Shown piece by piece: positions 1-5,625 of a DNA stretch of 5,625 nt (position 1 is the stretch's first letter; each line of letters begins with the position of its first letter). This DNA comes from an uncultured Flavobacteriales bacterium. GTDB lineage: Bacteria; Bacteroidota; Bacteroidia; Flavobacteriales; Crocinitomicaceae. The notes below the pieces were generated by a model. It had not been told where the DNA came from and ran no database searches. It worked only from the letters and a program-made list of their open reading frames with translations. Made by a program: the position numbers and the translations under genes. The stretch is from the NCBI GenBank assembly GCA_946478775.1, contig CAMLDR010000239.1:1-5625 (forward strand), written 5' to 3'.

Positions 1-139
1 TTCGCATAGCAATTGGAGCATTTGTTAAAACAAAAGTCGCGCCGTGTTCATGTGCTTTTTCAGCAACTTTCCAGGCAATTGAATTTTGGTCCAATGCACC
101 TGAAATGATTCCACGTTTTCCTTCCAATAATTTTGACAT
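1..139 (-). CDS. fabI: Enoyl-[acyl-carrier-protein] reductase (NADH), FabI type; N-terminal 46 codons only
   Basis: Only the beginning of the gene is here; it reads off the left edge. The visible 46 residues start MSKLLEGKRG and continue with the Rossmann cofactor loop G14-A-L-D-Q-N-S-I-A-W23. This matches the GxxxxxSIAxG-type loop of FabI, the divergent short-chain dehydrogenase family. The segment then enters the second strand (TFVLTNAPIAMR), as in Bacteroidota FabI. FabI reduces the trans-2-enoyl-ACP double bond, the last step of each fatty-acid elongation cycle, in the cytoplasm. The ATG at 137-139 is chosen because the glycine-rich loop begins at the usual distance from it. No Shine-Dalgarno sequence precedes it, as is normal in this phylum. 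A good promoter lies just upstream (158-187), so the gene is probably transcribed separately from the hydrolase gene behind it. The catalytic Tyr/Lys lie outside the window, so activity cannot be judged. Confidence 0.9.
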   Translation of the reverse strand, partial: MSKLLEGKRGIISGALDQNSIAWKVAEKAHEHGATFVLTNAPIAMR

Positions 140-157
140 AATTGTTTGATTTGAGGA

Positions 158-187
158 CAAATTTAGAATTTAATTTCAAGCCTACAA
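158..187 (-). promoter_or_regulatory. Predicted Bacteroidota-type promoter for fabI
   Basis: Read on the minus strand, TAAATTTG (165 to 158) fits the Bacteroidota -7 element TAnnTTTG exactly. A TTG (187 to 185) lies 19 bases upstream of it, within the usual spacing for the -33 element. Transcription would start near 150-153, leaving a leader of roughly a dozen bases before the fabI ATG at 139. The match and spacing are seen in the sequence; activity is inferred. The rest of the 121-base spacer (140-260) shows no convincing terminator hairpin and no RNA gene. Confidence 0.6.
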
Positions 188-260
188 GGAATATTTCCTG
201 CTATGATCCGAATTAAACTGAATTCCAAAATTTTAAGTGTTCCCACTCGTAAATAATTAG

Positions 261-1034
261 TTAATCGAATGTAAATTTCAACCCGTCAAAGGCCGCAAAT
301 ACATTTGCAGGCAATTCCCTTTCGATTTCTTCATGGGTGCCGAAAAGGTGCGAAATATGTGTCAAATATGCTCTTTCCGGTTTCACCTGGTCAATAAAAT
401 TCAAAGCTTCTTCCAGGTTGAAATGAGAAATATGCGGCTCTTTTCTTAAGGCATTAACGATCAATACCTTCAGCCCTTTCAGCTTTTCTATTTCCACCGG
501 ATCCACTGTTTTAGCATCCGTGATATAAGCAAAGTCCGCAATCCGAAAGCCCAATACAGGCATAAAATAATGCATGACTTCTACCGGGATGATCGGGATG
601 GAGCCAGAGAGCTTAAATGGTTTGTTTTCGATGTTAATGATATTCAGCTGAGGAATCCCCGGATATTTATCTTCCTCGAATGCATAATGGTATTCGCGTC
701 TCAACGCAACCTCCACTGCTTTGGAGCAATAAATATCCATATCCCGTTTTTCAATGAAATTAAATGCCCTCACATCATCCAATCCGGCCATGTGGTCTTT
801 GTGTTCATGCGTAAACAAAACCGCTTCCAGGCTTTTCACTTTAAACTTCAGCATTTGCTGCCTGAAATCGGGGCCTGCATCAATGACATAATTCTTTCCT
901 TCAATTTCCAGCAGGACAGAGCAGCGCAGACGATCGTCTTCCGGTTTTCCGGAAGTACAAACAGGGCATTCACAGGCAATCACAGGAATTCCCTGGGATG
1001 TTCCGGAACCTAATATCGTTGCTGTAAATTTCAT
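261..1034 (-). CDS. PhnP-like metallo-beta-lactamase-fold hydrolase (phosphodiesterase family)
   Basis: 257 residues, close to the 252 of E. coli PhnP. Metal-binding residues visible in order are the T-H76-E-H78-K-D80-H81 motif, H155 (VMHY), D173 (YITDA) and H226 in LTHISH. These are the ligands of the dinuclear active site. The N-terminal GSGTSQGIP stretch is followed by C21-E-C23-P-V-C26. With H229 of the THISH motif this corresponds to the extra structural zinc site of PhnP (Cys21, Cys23, Cys26, His225 in E. coli). PhnP opens cyclic ribose 1,2-phosphate in phosphonate breakdown, but no phosphonate genes are nearby, so the substrate here is unknown; a cyclic phosphodiester or nucleotide is a reasonable guess. 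No signal peptide is seen, so it is probably cytoplasmic. The ATG overlaps the stop of the upstream DUF423 gene (TAATG), suggesting coupled translation and supporting this start. Family call sure; specific role not. Confidence 0.88.
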   Translation of the reverse strand: MKFTATILGSGTSQGIPVIACECPVCTSGKPEDDRLRCSVLLEIEGKNYVIDAGPDFRQQMLKFKVKSLEAVLFTHEHKDHMAGLDDVRAFNFIEKRDMDIYCSKAVEVALRREYHYAFEEDKYPGIPQLNIINIENKPFKLSGSIPIIPVEVMHYFMPVLGFRIADFAYITDAKTVDPVEIEKLKGLKVLIVNALRKEPHISHFNLEEALNFIDQVKPERAYLTHISHLFGTHEEIERELPANVFAAFDGLKFTFD

Positions 1035-1429
1035 TAATTACGTGAGCGGATTACCTGAACCAAAAGCACTGTCCATCCTATAATCATTAATAAACCTCCA
1101 ATGGGTGTAACCGGACCAAAGACTTTCGATAAGGATCCACCTGCATGGACTTTGGAATAAGTTAAGCCGTAAATACTTCCTGAAAAGAAAATCGTTCCCA
1201 GTAATAACAAATAAAAAGCGGTTTTTCCGTTAATTGCAAAACGAGCTGTAATGAAAGGAATCACCAAAAATCCAAGTCCCTGGAAAAACTGATACTTAGT
1301 CGCGGTATCGAAAGCGACCAAAATAGCTTCATCAGATGTCAGGCTTTTCAAGCCGTGAGCTCCGAATGCTCCAAAAATGATTGCAATTATTATTAGAATA
1401 AGCCCAGTTATTACCCATTTCCTCTCCAT
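1034..1429 (-). CDS. DUF423 family four-helix inner-membrane protein (YgdD/YwdK-like)
   Basis: 131 residues, dominated by four hydrophobic stretches at about 6-23, 48-65, 71-89 and 104-126, so it is an integral inner-membrane protein. It carries the landmarks of the DUF423 family: FGAFGAHGL straddling the end of helix 1 (residues 19-27), FSGSIYGL in helix 3 (82-89) and GPVTPIGG at the start of helix 4 (105-112). The same motifs occur in E. coli YgdD, and the length is typical. The molecular function of the family is not known to me, and nothing here reveals it. A short polar tail (RSRN) ends the protein. It starts 27 bases after the DUF4377 gene and its stop shares a base with the start of the PhnP-like hydrolase gene, so it sits mid-operon. 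The ATG fits because only a few residues precede helix 1. Confidence 0.88.
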   Translation of the reverse strand: MERKWVITGLILIIIAIIFGAFGAHGLKSLTSDEAILVAFDTATKYQFFQGLGFLVIPFITARFAINGKTAFYLLLLGTIFFSGSIYGLTYSKVHAGGSLSKVFGPVTPIGGLLMIIGWTVLLVQVIRSRN

Positions 1430-1456
1430 AATTTAAAGATAGGAGAAAAAAAATAA

Positions 1457-1825
1457 TCAGGACTCTTTGATCTTGGAAATAATTTCGACTAAGGTATGTT
1501 TGAATCTTGCCGGACCTGTTTTATCCTGCTGTATATCAACCCGCACGATCAAATCGTAGGTAAAACCTTCTTCAAACGAAAATCCTTCAATGTTCTGCTG
1601 AAGAATCTCCCAGTTTTCCATCCCGATGCTTGCGCCTTTTTGAACCGAGTAACATTTCGCGATCGCATCCCCGCCTGGCTGGCAATCTACGCGATGCGCA
1701 TTTACACGCATTTTGATCACCTCTCCGGCAACCGAATGAACCTGTTTCTCCGGATTCGTTTGAATCGCATCAGAAGAAAAATTGACAGCACTAAGCGAAA
1801 GTGTTAACAAAAAGATCTTAAACAT
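1457..1825 (-). CDS. Small exported DUF4377 domain protein
   Basis: 122 residues. The first 20 form a plausible signal peptide: one Lys, a hydrophobic core FLLTLSLSAV, and possible cleavage after SSDA. There is no lipobox cysteine, so the product should be released to the periplasm or outside rather than lipidated. Residues about 37-118 resemble DUF4377: a beta-rich start with C48, then C58 (a likely disulfide pair), W72, the IEGFSFEEGFTYDL segment (79-92), a VRV strand and the closing YTLVEV-like strand, here HTLVEIISK. This domain often accompanies META/HslJ-type lipoproteins, but here it stands alone. No enzymatic residues are recognisable and its role is unknown. It is first in the run DUF4377, DUF423, PhnP-like hydrolase. 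A TATCTTTA at 1845-1852 resembles a -7 element, but no TTG lies at the right distance. The domain assignment is from memory of the family pattern. Confidence 0.75.
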   Translation of the reverse strand: MFKIFLLTLSLSAVNFSSDAIQTNPEKQVHSVAGEVIKMRVNAHRVDCQPGGDAIAKCYSVQKGASIGMENWEILQQNIEGFSFEEGFTYDLIVRVDIQQDKTGPARFKHTLVEIISKIKES

Positions 1826-1854
1826 AATTCGTGTATTTATTTAATAAAGATACG

Positions 1855-1889
1855 GAAAAGTGAGAAGTTAAAATGGAAACGTTAAAAGT
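1855..1889 (-). repeat. Heptamer array B (five in-phase 7-base units, minus orientation)
   Basis: Read on the minus strand from 1889 down to 1855, the sequence divides into ACTTTTA, ACGTTTC, CATTTTA, ACTTCTC and ACTTTTC. These are five consecutive units of one 7-base theme with scattered changes. The ACTTCTC unit followed by an ACTTTT unit also appears in array A on the other strand. The array lies in the spacer between recN and the DUF4377 gene and codes for nothing recognisable. Confidence 0.7.
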
Positions 1890-1961
1890 TCAACGAGATA
1901 AAAATGAAAAGTCACCTTCTTTAAAACAATTCATTTTTCTAACTTTTGACTTCTCACTTTT
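1856..1961. repeat. Long imperfect inverted repeat between recN and the DUF4377 gene
   Basis: Arms 1856-1873 and 1944-1961 are complementary at 17 of 18 positions. The one exception (1869 against 1948) is a G-T wobble on the plus strand and an A-C mismatch in the recN-sense RNA. The 70-base loop holds a second perfect 9-base inverted pair, 1900-1908 (AAAAATGAA) with 1930-1938. A recN-sense transcript could therefore fold into a long two-part hairpin directly after the recN stop, ending in a short U-rich run. This could end or protect the recN message, but it is AT-rich and lacks a clean U-tract, so it is not a textbook intrinsic terminator. The arms arise from the two opposed heptamer arrays. 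Confidence 0.75.
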
Positions 1962-1969
1962 AACTTTTA
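1942..1969 (+). repeat. Heptamer array A (four in-phase 7-base units), overlapping the recN stop codon
   Basis: On the plus strand 1942-1969 divides exactly into ACTTTTG, ACTTCTC, ACTTTTA and ACTTTTA. In the recN direction each unit reads NAAAAGT or similar. The recN stop TAA (1969 to 1967) is the first three bases of the first unit, TAAAAGT. Gain or loss of a unit would thus leave recN terminated at the same place. The tandem phase is seen directly; its origin as a dispersed repeat is inference. Confidence 0.75.
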
Positions 1970-3613
1970 GTTCATTAATTCGATAGCAGAAGAACGTGCG
2001 AGATCAGTTACCTGTTCGCCTGAGATCAGTTTTGCCAGTGCTTCAATCCGTTCAGACTGGTTCAACTGGTGTATTTCCGTAATAGTCTGGCTGTTTTCGT
2101 GTGATTTGGAAACTTCGAAATGATGATCTCCTTTTGCGGCCACCTGCGGTAAATGAGTAATTGCAAAAACCTGGAGGTGTTTTCCCATTTGCTTCAGCAA
2201 TTTTCCCATTCTCAAAGCAACTTCTCCTGAAACACCGGTATCTATCTCATCCAGGATTAAGGTTGGCAGTGATTTTTTCTCACTCATGATCAGTTGGATT
2301 GCCAGCATAACGCGCGACAACTCTCCTCCGCTGGCTGCTTTTTCGATTGGTTTCAATTCCAATCCTTTATTGGCTGAAAACAAGATTTGAATGGTCATTC
2401 CTCCGTTCGCATCTAACTTTTCTGTTTTAGAAAGTACAATCTGAAAACGGGAATGCTCCATTTTCATTTCTGTCAGCAACTCCAATAAATATCCTTCCAG
2501 CTTTGTAATCACTTTCGAACGTTTCTCAAACAATTCATTTGACAAGCGAACCAATTCTTTCTCCTTTTCGGTAATTTCGATTTCCAGTTCTGCAAGGCGT
2601 TCATCAGAGAAATTCGATTCATCCAGCTTTTTTTCCAATGTACTGAAATAAGCACTCAATTCCTCCTGAGTCGAAAAATGGTGCTTTTTGAGAATTTTGT
2701 TATACTCATCGAGCGATTCCGTTAAGCGGAATAAGGCTTCCGGATCACCTTCCAACTGGTTCAGCTGCCTGTCCGAGTCGCGTGAAATATCTTCCAGTTC
2801 AGCAATCAAATCCTGCAACCTGACTGCAATGGCATTCAGATTAGCATCTGCATGCTTCCATTTATCAATATGTGTTTTCAATCTGCGCAGCAAATCTGCA
2901 GCCCCGCTTTCCTGATCGATTGCATGCATGATGGATGAATAAGCTTCTTTCAGGTCATCCAATTGGGATAATTTATTGAAGTCATTTTCCAAAGCGGCAT
3001 AATCCACCTGGTCCAGGTTCAATAATTGAATTTCATTTATCTGGAAGCGGATATAATCCAATTCCTGCAGCTGACTTGATCGAGATGATTCCAGCTGTGC
3101 TTTTGTTGTTTTTAACCGGTGAATGTGACTGTAAACAGACGCCACCTGCTGAGCCAGGTCTAAACTGTCAGCATAAGAATCCAACAAATCGAACTGGAAT
3201 TTTGTCTTTTTTATCTCCAGCGTTTCATGCTGTGAGTGAATATACACCAATTGCTCGGTCAGTTCCTTTAACTGGTTTAACTGAACCGGCGTATCATTGA
3301 TGAACGAACGGGATTTCCCCTGACTGGTGATCTCTCTTCGGATAACAGCTTCCGGTTCCCAATCGATATCTTCACGGACAAACCAACTCTTAAAGGATTC
3401 GTTTAATTGAAAAACGGCCTCCACAATGGTTTTCTTTTCCGGATTACGAATCACTGAAAAGTCGGAACGTTCTCCAAGAATGAGGTTCAAAGCTCCTAAC
3501 AAGATCGATTTTCCGGATCCTGTTTCTCCCGTAATCACATGCAGCCCATCATGGAATTGAAGGGAAACATGTTCGATTAAAGCAAAATTCTGAACGGAAA
3601 GGGATTTCAACAT
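1967..3613 (-). CDS. recN: DNA repair protein RecN (SMC-like ATPase)
   Basis: 548 residues, against about 553 in E. coli, so full length. It has the split ABC ATPase plan of RecN. The N-terminal head carries Walker A G29-E-T-G-S-G-K35-S36 and the family motif IHSQHE (125-130). A helical, coiled-coil-rich middle runs at about 150-385. The C-terminal head carries the ABC signature AASGGELSR (426-434), Walker B TLILDEIDTG (451-460, D455/E456) and the H-switch ITHLPQVA (485-492, H487). All ATPase residues are intact. RecN is a cytoplasmic double-strand-break repair factor that binds and tethers DNA and works with RecA in recombination. The start is firm: the N-terminal LKSLSVQNFALIEHVSLQF is the usual RecN opening. 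The ATG also shares one base with the porD stop (TAATG). No LexA-type operator can be sought in front because the start lies inside the upstream gene. The stop codon lies inside a heptamer repeat. Confidence 0.97.
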   Translation of the reverse strand: MLKSLSVQNFALIEHVSLQFHDGLHVITGETGSGKSILLGALNLILGERSDFSVIRNPEKKTIVEAVFQLNESFKSWFVREDIDWEPEAVIRREITSQGKSRSFINDTPVQLNQLKELTEQLVYIHSQHETLEIKKTKFQFDLLDSYADSLDLAQQVASVYSHIHRLKTTKAQLESSRSSQLQELDYIRFQINEIQLLNLDQVDYAALENDFNKLSQLDDLKEAYSSIMHAIDQESGAADLLRRLKTHIDKWKHADANLNAIAVRLQDLIAELEDISRDSDRQLNQLEGDPEALFRLTESLDEYNKILKKHHFSTQEELSAYFSTLEKKLDESNFSDERLAELEIEITEKEKELVRLSNELFEKRSKVITKLEGYLLELLTEMKMEHSRFQIVLSKTEKLDANGGMTIQILFSANKGLELKPIEKAASGGELSRVMLAIQLIMSEKKSLPTLILDEIDTGVSGEVALRMGKLLKQMGKHLQVFAITHLPQVAAKGDHHFEVSKSHENSQTITEIHQLNQSERIEALAKLISGEQVTDLARSSAIELMN

Positions 3614-4512
3614 TAATTTAGAATTTCCTCGTATTTGGTTGAGTTTGTCGGATCTATTTTCTTTAATACGGCAACAATCTGCGTTTTTTCTTCCGGCTTG
3701 GCATTGGAGTACAAATTCTTCAACTCAGTTAGCTTAGAATTAGCGAAATTGATGATATTAATCGTATTTGGCCGTGCAGAAGAAACTTTGGATAATTTGT
3801 CGAGTGTATTATAGATCGCTTTTTTCGCCTCTTCCGGCTTGTCGTACAAACGGTCCATTCCCAAACGGTGGTATTCGTAGTAACAATCTCTCAGCGGTTC
3901 AAACAATTGCTGTAAGGCATTTTCAACCAGCCAGTAGCGGTTTCTTTTCCCTTGTTCGTTGGATTTCCATCCTTTTGCCGGAGAAGTTTGTGCATTCGTT
4001 ACGATTTGCTGCGCTTCCTGGAAATATTTCGTCCCGCCTTGTTTTGAAAAAGAGTCGAAATCCAAAGCAATGATATAATAGGCATAAAATGCCAATATGG
4101 AAGAAAGGTTATCCCTGAACTGGTTTTTCGCATAAAGGACCACACTGCTTCTCGTGTAAGTAAAATCCAGGTTATCGTCCTGGAAATTGAATAAGGTCGT
4201 ATTGTAAGATCCGTTATAAACCGGTCTGCTCGACTGAACCTGGATGGATCCCGTAAACTCTCCGTTATTGATCGTATTGATCTGTAATTGCAGCTGACAA
4301 TTAATGCGCTCTTCCACTTTGAACTTCTCATTGGTCCATTGGGTATTATTCATCAATTCAGTAACTACCTGCTTCAGTTGATCGAACAATTCCTTTTCGG
4401 CAGAAGTAACTTCGGTCTTGATATTTGTGATCAGCGAAACCTGACAGTTCAATTCCTGGGAGTATCCTTTGGCTATAAGCCCCAAAAAGACAAGGGTTAG
4501 AATTTTATTCAT
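3613..4512 (-). CDS. porD: DUF4835 family protein, type IX secretion system protein PorD
   Basis: 299 residues, the normal length for DUF4835. The N-terminus is a signal peptide (MNKILTLVFLGLIAKGYSQ) with cleavage near residues 18-19, giving a mature protein starting at about QELNC; the product is periplasmic or outer-membrane associated. Family landmarks are the ELNCQV start (C23), the QWTNEKF and RINCQLQL segments (58-76, C72), SRPVYNGSYNT (95-105), LDFTYTRS (115-122) and the helical AYYIIALDFDSFSKQGG segment (144-160). The rest of the C-terminal half is helical and includes NRYWLVEN (191-198). From memory, this Bacteroidota-restricted family is annotated as PorD, an accessory protein of the type IX secretion system that exports adhesins and enzymes in gliding or protein-secreting Bacteroidota. 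Its exact molecular role is not clear to me. The ATG overlaps the coaBC stop by 8 bases and its stop overlaps the recN ATG by 1, so it is translationally embedded between them. Confidence 0.83.
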   Translation of the reverse strand: MNKILTLVFLGLIAKGYSQELNCQVSLITNIKTEVTSAEKELFDQLKQVVTELMNNTQWTNEKFKVEERINCQLQLQINTINNGEFTGSIQVQSSRPVYNGSYNTTLFNFQDDNLDFTYTRSSVVLYAKNQFRDNLSSILAFYAYYIIALDFDSFSKQGGTKYFQEAQQIVTNAQTSPAKGWKSNEQGKRNRYWLVENALQQLFEPLRDCYYEYHRLGMDRLYDKPEEAKKAIYNTLDKLSKVSSARPNTINIINFANSKLTELKNLYSNAKPEEKTQIVAVLKKIDPTNSTKYEEILN

Positions 4513-5625
4513 ATAGATTATTCATCAATTCATTCAACAAAGAGAAAGCTAATTCTTGCTTTGATTGTAACTCAAAGCTACACATTTTATTGTTTTTAAA
4601 GAGTAATTTAACTGAATTCGTATCGGTGCCAAAACCTACTCCTGGTTCTCCCATTTCATTCAGTACGATCGCATCCAGTTTCTTTTTTTCGAGTTTGCCT
4701 TTGGCATATTCCATGCCGTTTTGGGTTTCCAAAGCAAAACCAATGACTTTTTGGTCTTTCTTATCTGATTTATTGGAAGCTGCCCAGGATAAAATATCCG
4801 GATTCTTCTCCAGCAGGATTTGCAGTTGGTCCTCTGTTTTTTTGATCTTTTGGTTTTCAGCAGAAGCGGGACGGTAATCTGCAACAGCGGCAGCAAATAT
4901 TCCCATATCAGCACGCTCCCAGTTTTCCTGAACAGTATGCAGCATCTCCCGGGCAGAAGTAACACGGATCAGTTCAATATTTTTATGTTTCGCATTTAAA
5001 TTGCTAGGGCCACTTACCAAAATAACGGTCCCTCCCATCGCAGCAATGGCTTCCGCCAAAGCAAAACCCATTTTCCCGGAAGAATGATTTCCTATAAAAC
5101 GAACAGGATCAATTGCTTCATGAGTAGGGCCTGCTGTTACCAGGAATTGTTTTCCCGAGAAACGGGAATCCGAATGAAAATGATCCTGAAGGTACTGGAT
5201 TAAGGTTTCCGGCTCAGCCATTCTTCCTTGTCCTTCCAGTCCGCTGGCAAGAAAACCGCTTTCAGCAGGAATGATGGTATATCCGAATGATTCCAAACGA
5301 GCCAGGTTATCTTTTGTTGTCTGGTGCACGTACATATCCAAATCCATTGCAGGAGCAATAAAAACGGGGCATTTGGCACTCAGGTATGTTGCTAAAAGAA
5401 AGTTATCGGAAAAACCGTGTGCCATTTTGGCCAGTGAATTTGCAGTTACTGGCGCAAAGATCATGACATCTGCCCATAAAGCCCATTCTACGTGGTTGGT
5501 CCACTCGCCTGTTTTGGAATTATAAAACTCTATTCCTACAGGTGATTCGGATAAGGTGGAAAGTGTAAGTGGTGTTATAAAATCAGAAGAGGCAGGAGTC
5601 ATCATACATCTGACCTCTGCCCCTT
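4505..5625 (-). CDS. coaBC: Bifunctional phosphopantothenoylcysteine decarboxylase / phosphopantothenate-cysteine ligase CoaBC (5' end cut off)
   Basis: The frame stays open to the right edge. Codons for G-A-E-V-R-C precede the internal ATG at 5605, matching the family's first domain, so the real start lies beyond the window and roughly 25-30 residues are missing. Numbering from that ATG, the flavin-binding CoaC domain (to about 145) shows the active-site His in NHVEWALWAD (H38), the PAMDLDMY motif (85-92) and the GRM flap (127-129). The CoaB domain (from about 150) shows VTAGPTHEAIDPVRFIGN, the NHSSGKMG nucleotide loop (173-180), AAVADYRP (239-246) and KIKK (253-256). CoaB joins cysteine to 4'-phosphopantothenate using CTP, and CoaC decarboxylates the product to 4'-phosphopantetheine for coenzyme A. 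Two CoaC positions differ from E. coli: Asp instead of Asn in PAMN, and Ser (121) instead of the Cys before GRM. Its last 8 bases overlap porD. Confidence 0.96.
   Translation of the reverse strand, partial: GAEVRCMMTPASSDFITPLTLSTLSESPVGIEFYNSKTGEWTNHVEWALWADVMIFAPVTANSLAKMAHGFSDNFLLATYLSAKCPVFIAPAMDLDMYVHQTTKDNLARLESFGYTIIPAESGFLASGLEGQGRMAEPETLIQYLQDHFHSDSRFSGKQFLVTAGPTHEAIDPVRFIGNHSSGKMGFALAEAIAAMGGTVILVSGPSNLNAKHKNIELIRVTSAREMLHTVQENWERADMGIFAAAVADYRPASAENQKIKKTEDQLQILLEKNPDILSWAASNKSDKKDQKVIGFALETQNGMEYAKGKLEKKKLDAIVLNEMGEPGVGFGTDTNSVKLLFKNNKMCSFELQSKQELAFSLLNELMNNLYE

Noticed and set aside
186..203. Short palindrome GGAA-TAT-TTCC as a terminator after the hydrolase gene
   Set aside because: The stem is only four base pairs, has no U-tract, and overlaps the predicted fabI promoter.
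570..1013. 147-codon open frame on the plus strand
   Set aside because: It lies wholly antisense to the PhnP-like hydrolase, whose metal motifs are intact. Its translation shows no recognisable domain, so it is a shadow frame.
1434..1441. TATCTTTA as a -7 promoter element for the DUF423 gene
   Set aside because: It lies only four bases from the ATG and no TTG stands 17-23 bases upstream, so it is probably chance.
1496..1807. 103-codon open frame on the plus strand, antisense to the DUF4377 gene
   Set aside because: The minus-strand frame has a signal peptide and domain pattern. The plus-strand translation is rich in Arg, Cys and Phe without family resemblance.
1845..1852. TATCTTTA as a -7 promoter element for the DUF4377 gene
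   Set aside because: The position relative to the ATG is plausible, but the last base differs from TAnnTTTG and no -33 TTG is found at the right spacing. Kept only as a remark.
1826..1966. The repeat-filled spacer as a CRISPR array or insertion-sequence remnant
   Set aside because: Units are 7 bases in direct contact without spacers. There is no transposase fragment and no target duplication.
3999..4331. 110-codon minus-strand open frame inside porD
   Set aside because: It is in a different frame from porD, which carries a signal peptide and family motifs across this stretch. The composition is Ser, Arg and Ile-rich with no domain.
4660..4965. 101-codon minus-strand open frame inside coaBC
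   Set aside because: It is a shifted frame of the CoaB domain, where the true frame has AAVADYRP and KIKK motifs.
5603..5605. ATG at 5605 as the start of coaBC
   Set aside because: The frame is open to the window edge and the upstream codons G-A-E-V-R-C match the family, so this Met is internal.

Overview
The window looks like chromosomal core sequence from a Bacteroidota bacterium, most likely Flavobacteriales (a Fluviicola or Crocinitomicaceae-like genome would fit, but the genus is inference). Supporting signs are a DUF4835/PorD protein of the type IX secretion system (a Bacteroidota-specific family), starts without Shine-Dalgarno sequences, a promoter of the Bacteroidota form TTG-N19-TAnnTTTG, moderate-to-low GC, and CoaBC and FabI sequences of Bacteroidota type. 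All seven genes lie on the minus strand, so transcription runs from the right edge to the left edge.

Right half (5625 to 1967): a tightly packed trio. coaBC (coenzyme A synthesis, N-terminus cut by the window edge) overlaps the T9SS-associated gene porD (DUF4835) by 8 bases. The porD stop in turn overlaps the recN start in a TAATG junction. recN encodes a full-length SMC-like DNA-repair ATPase. The trio is very probably one transcript with coupled translation, although the three functions are unrelated.

Middle (1969 to 1826): a 141-base spacer filled by two oppositely oriented arrays of an ACTTTTA-like 7-base unit. Together they form a long imperfect inverted repeat that begins inside the recN stop codon. 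This is the least ordinary feature of the window.

Left half (1825 to 261): a second run of three genes. It holds a small exported DUF4377 protein, a four-helix DUF423 membrane protein and a PhnP-like metallo-beta-lactamase-fold hydrolase; the last two are joined by another TAATG overlap. After a 121-base spacer with a good promoter match, the first 46 codons of fabI (enoyl-ACP reductase) run off the left edge.

I see no mobile element, CRISPR array, RNA gene, toxin-antitoxin or defence system. The region is mostly housekeeping. Points worth a second look are the heptamer element, two catalytic-position substitutions in CoaBC, a complete PhnP-type double zinc site outside any phn context, and the overlap of a secretion gene with coaBC and recN.
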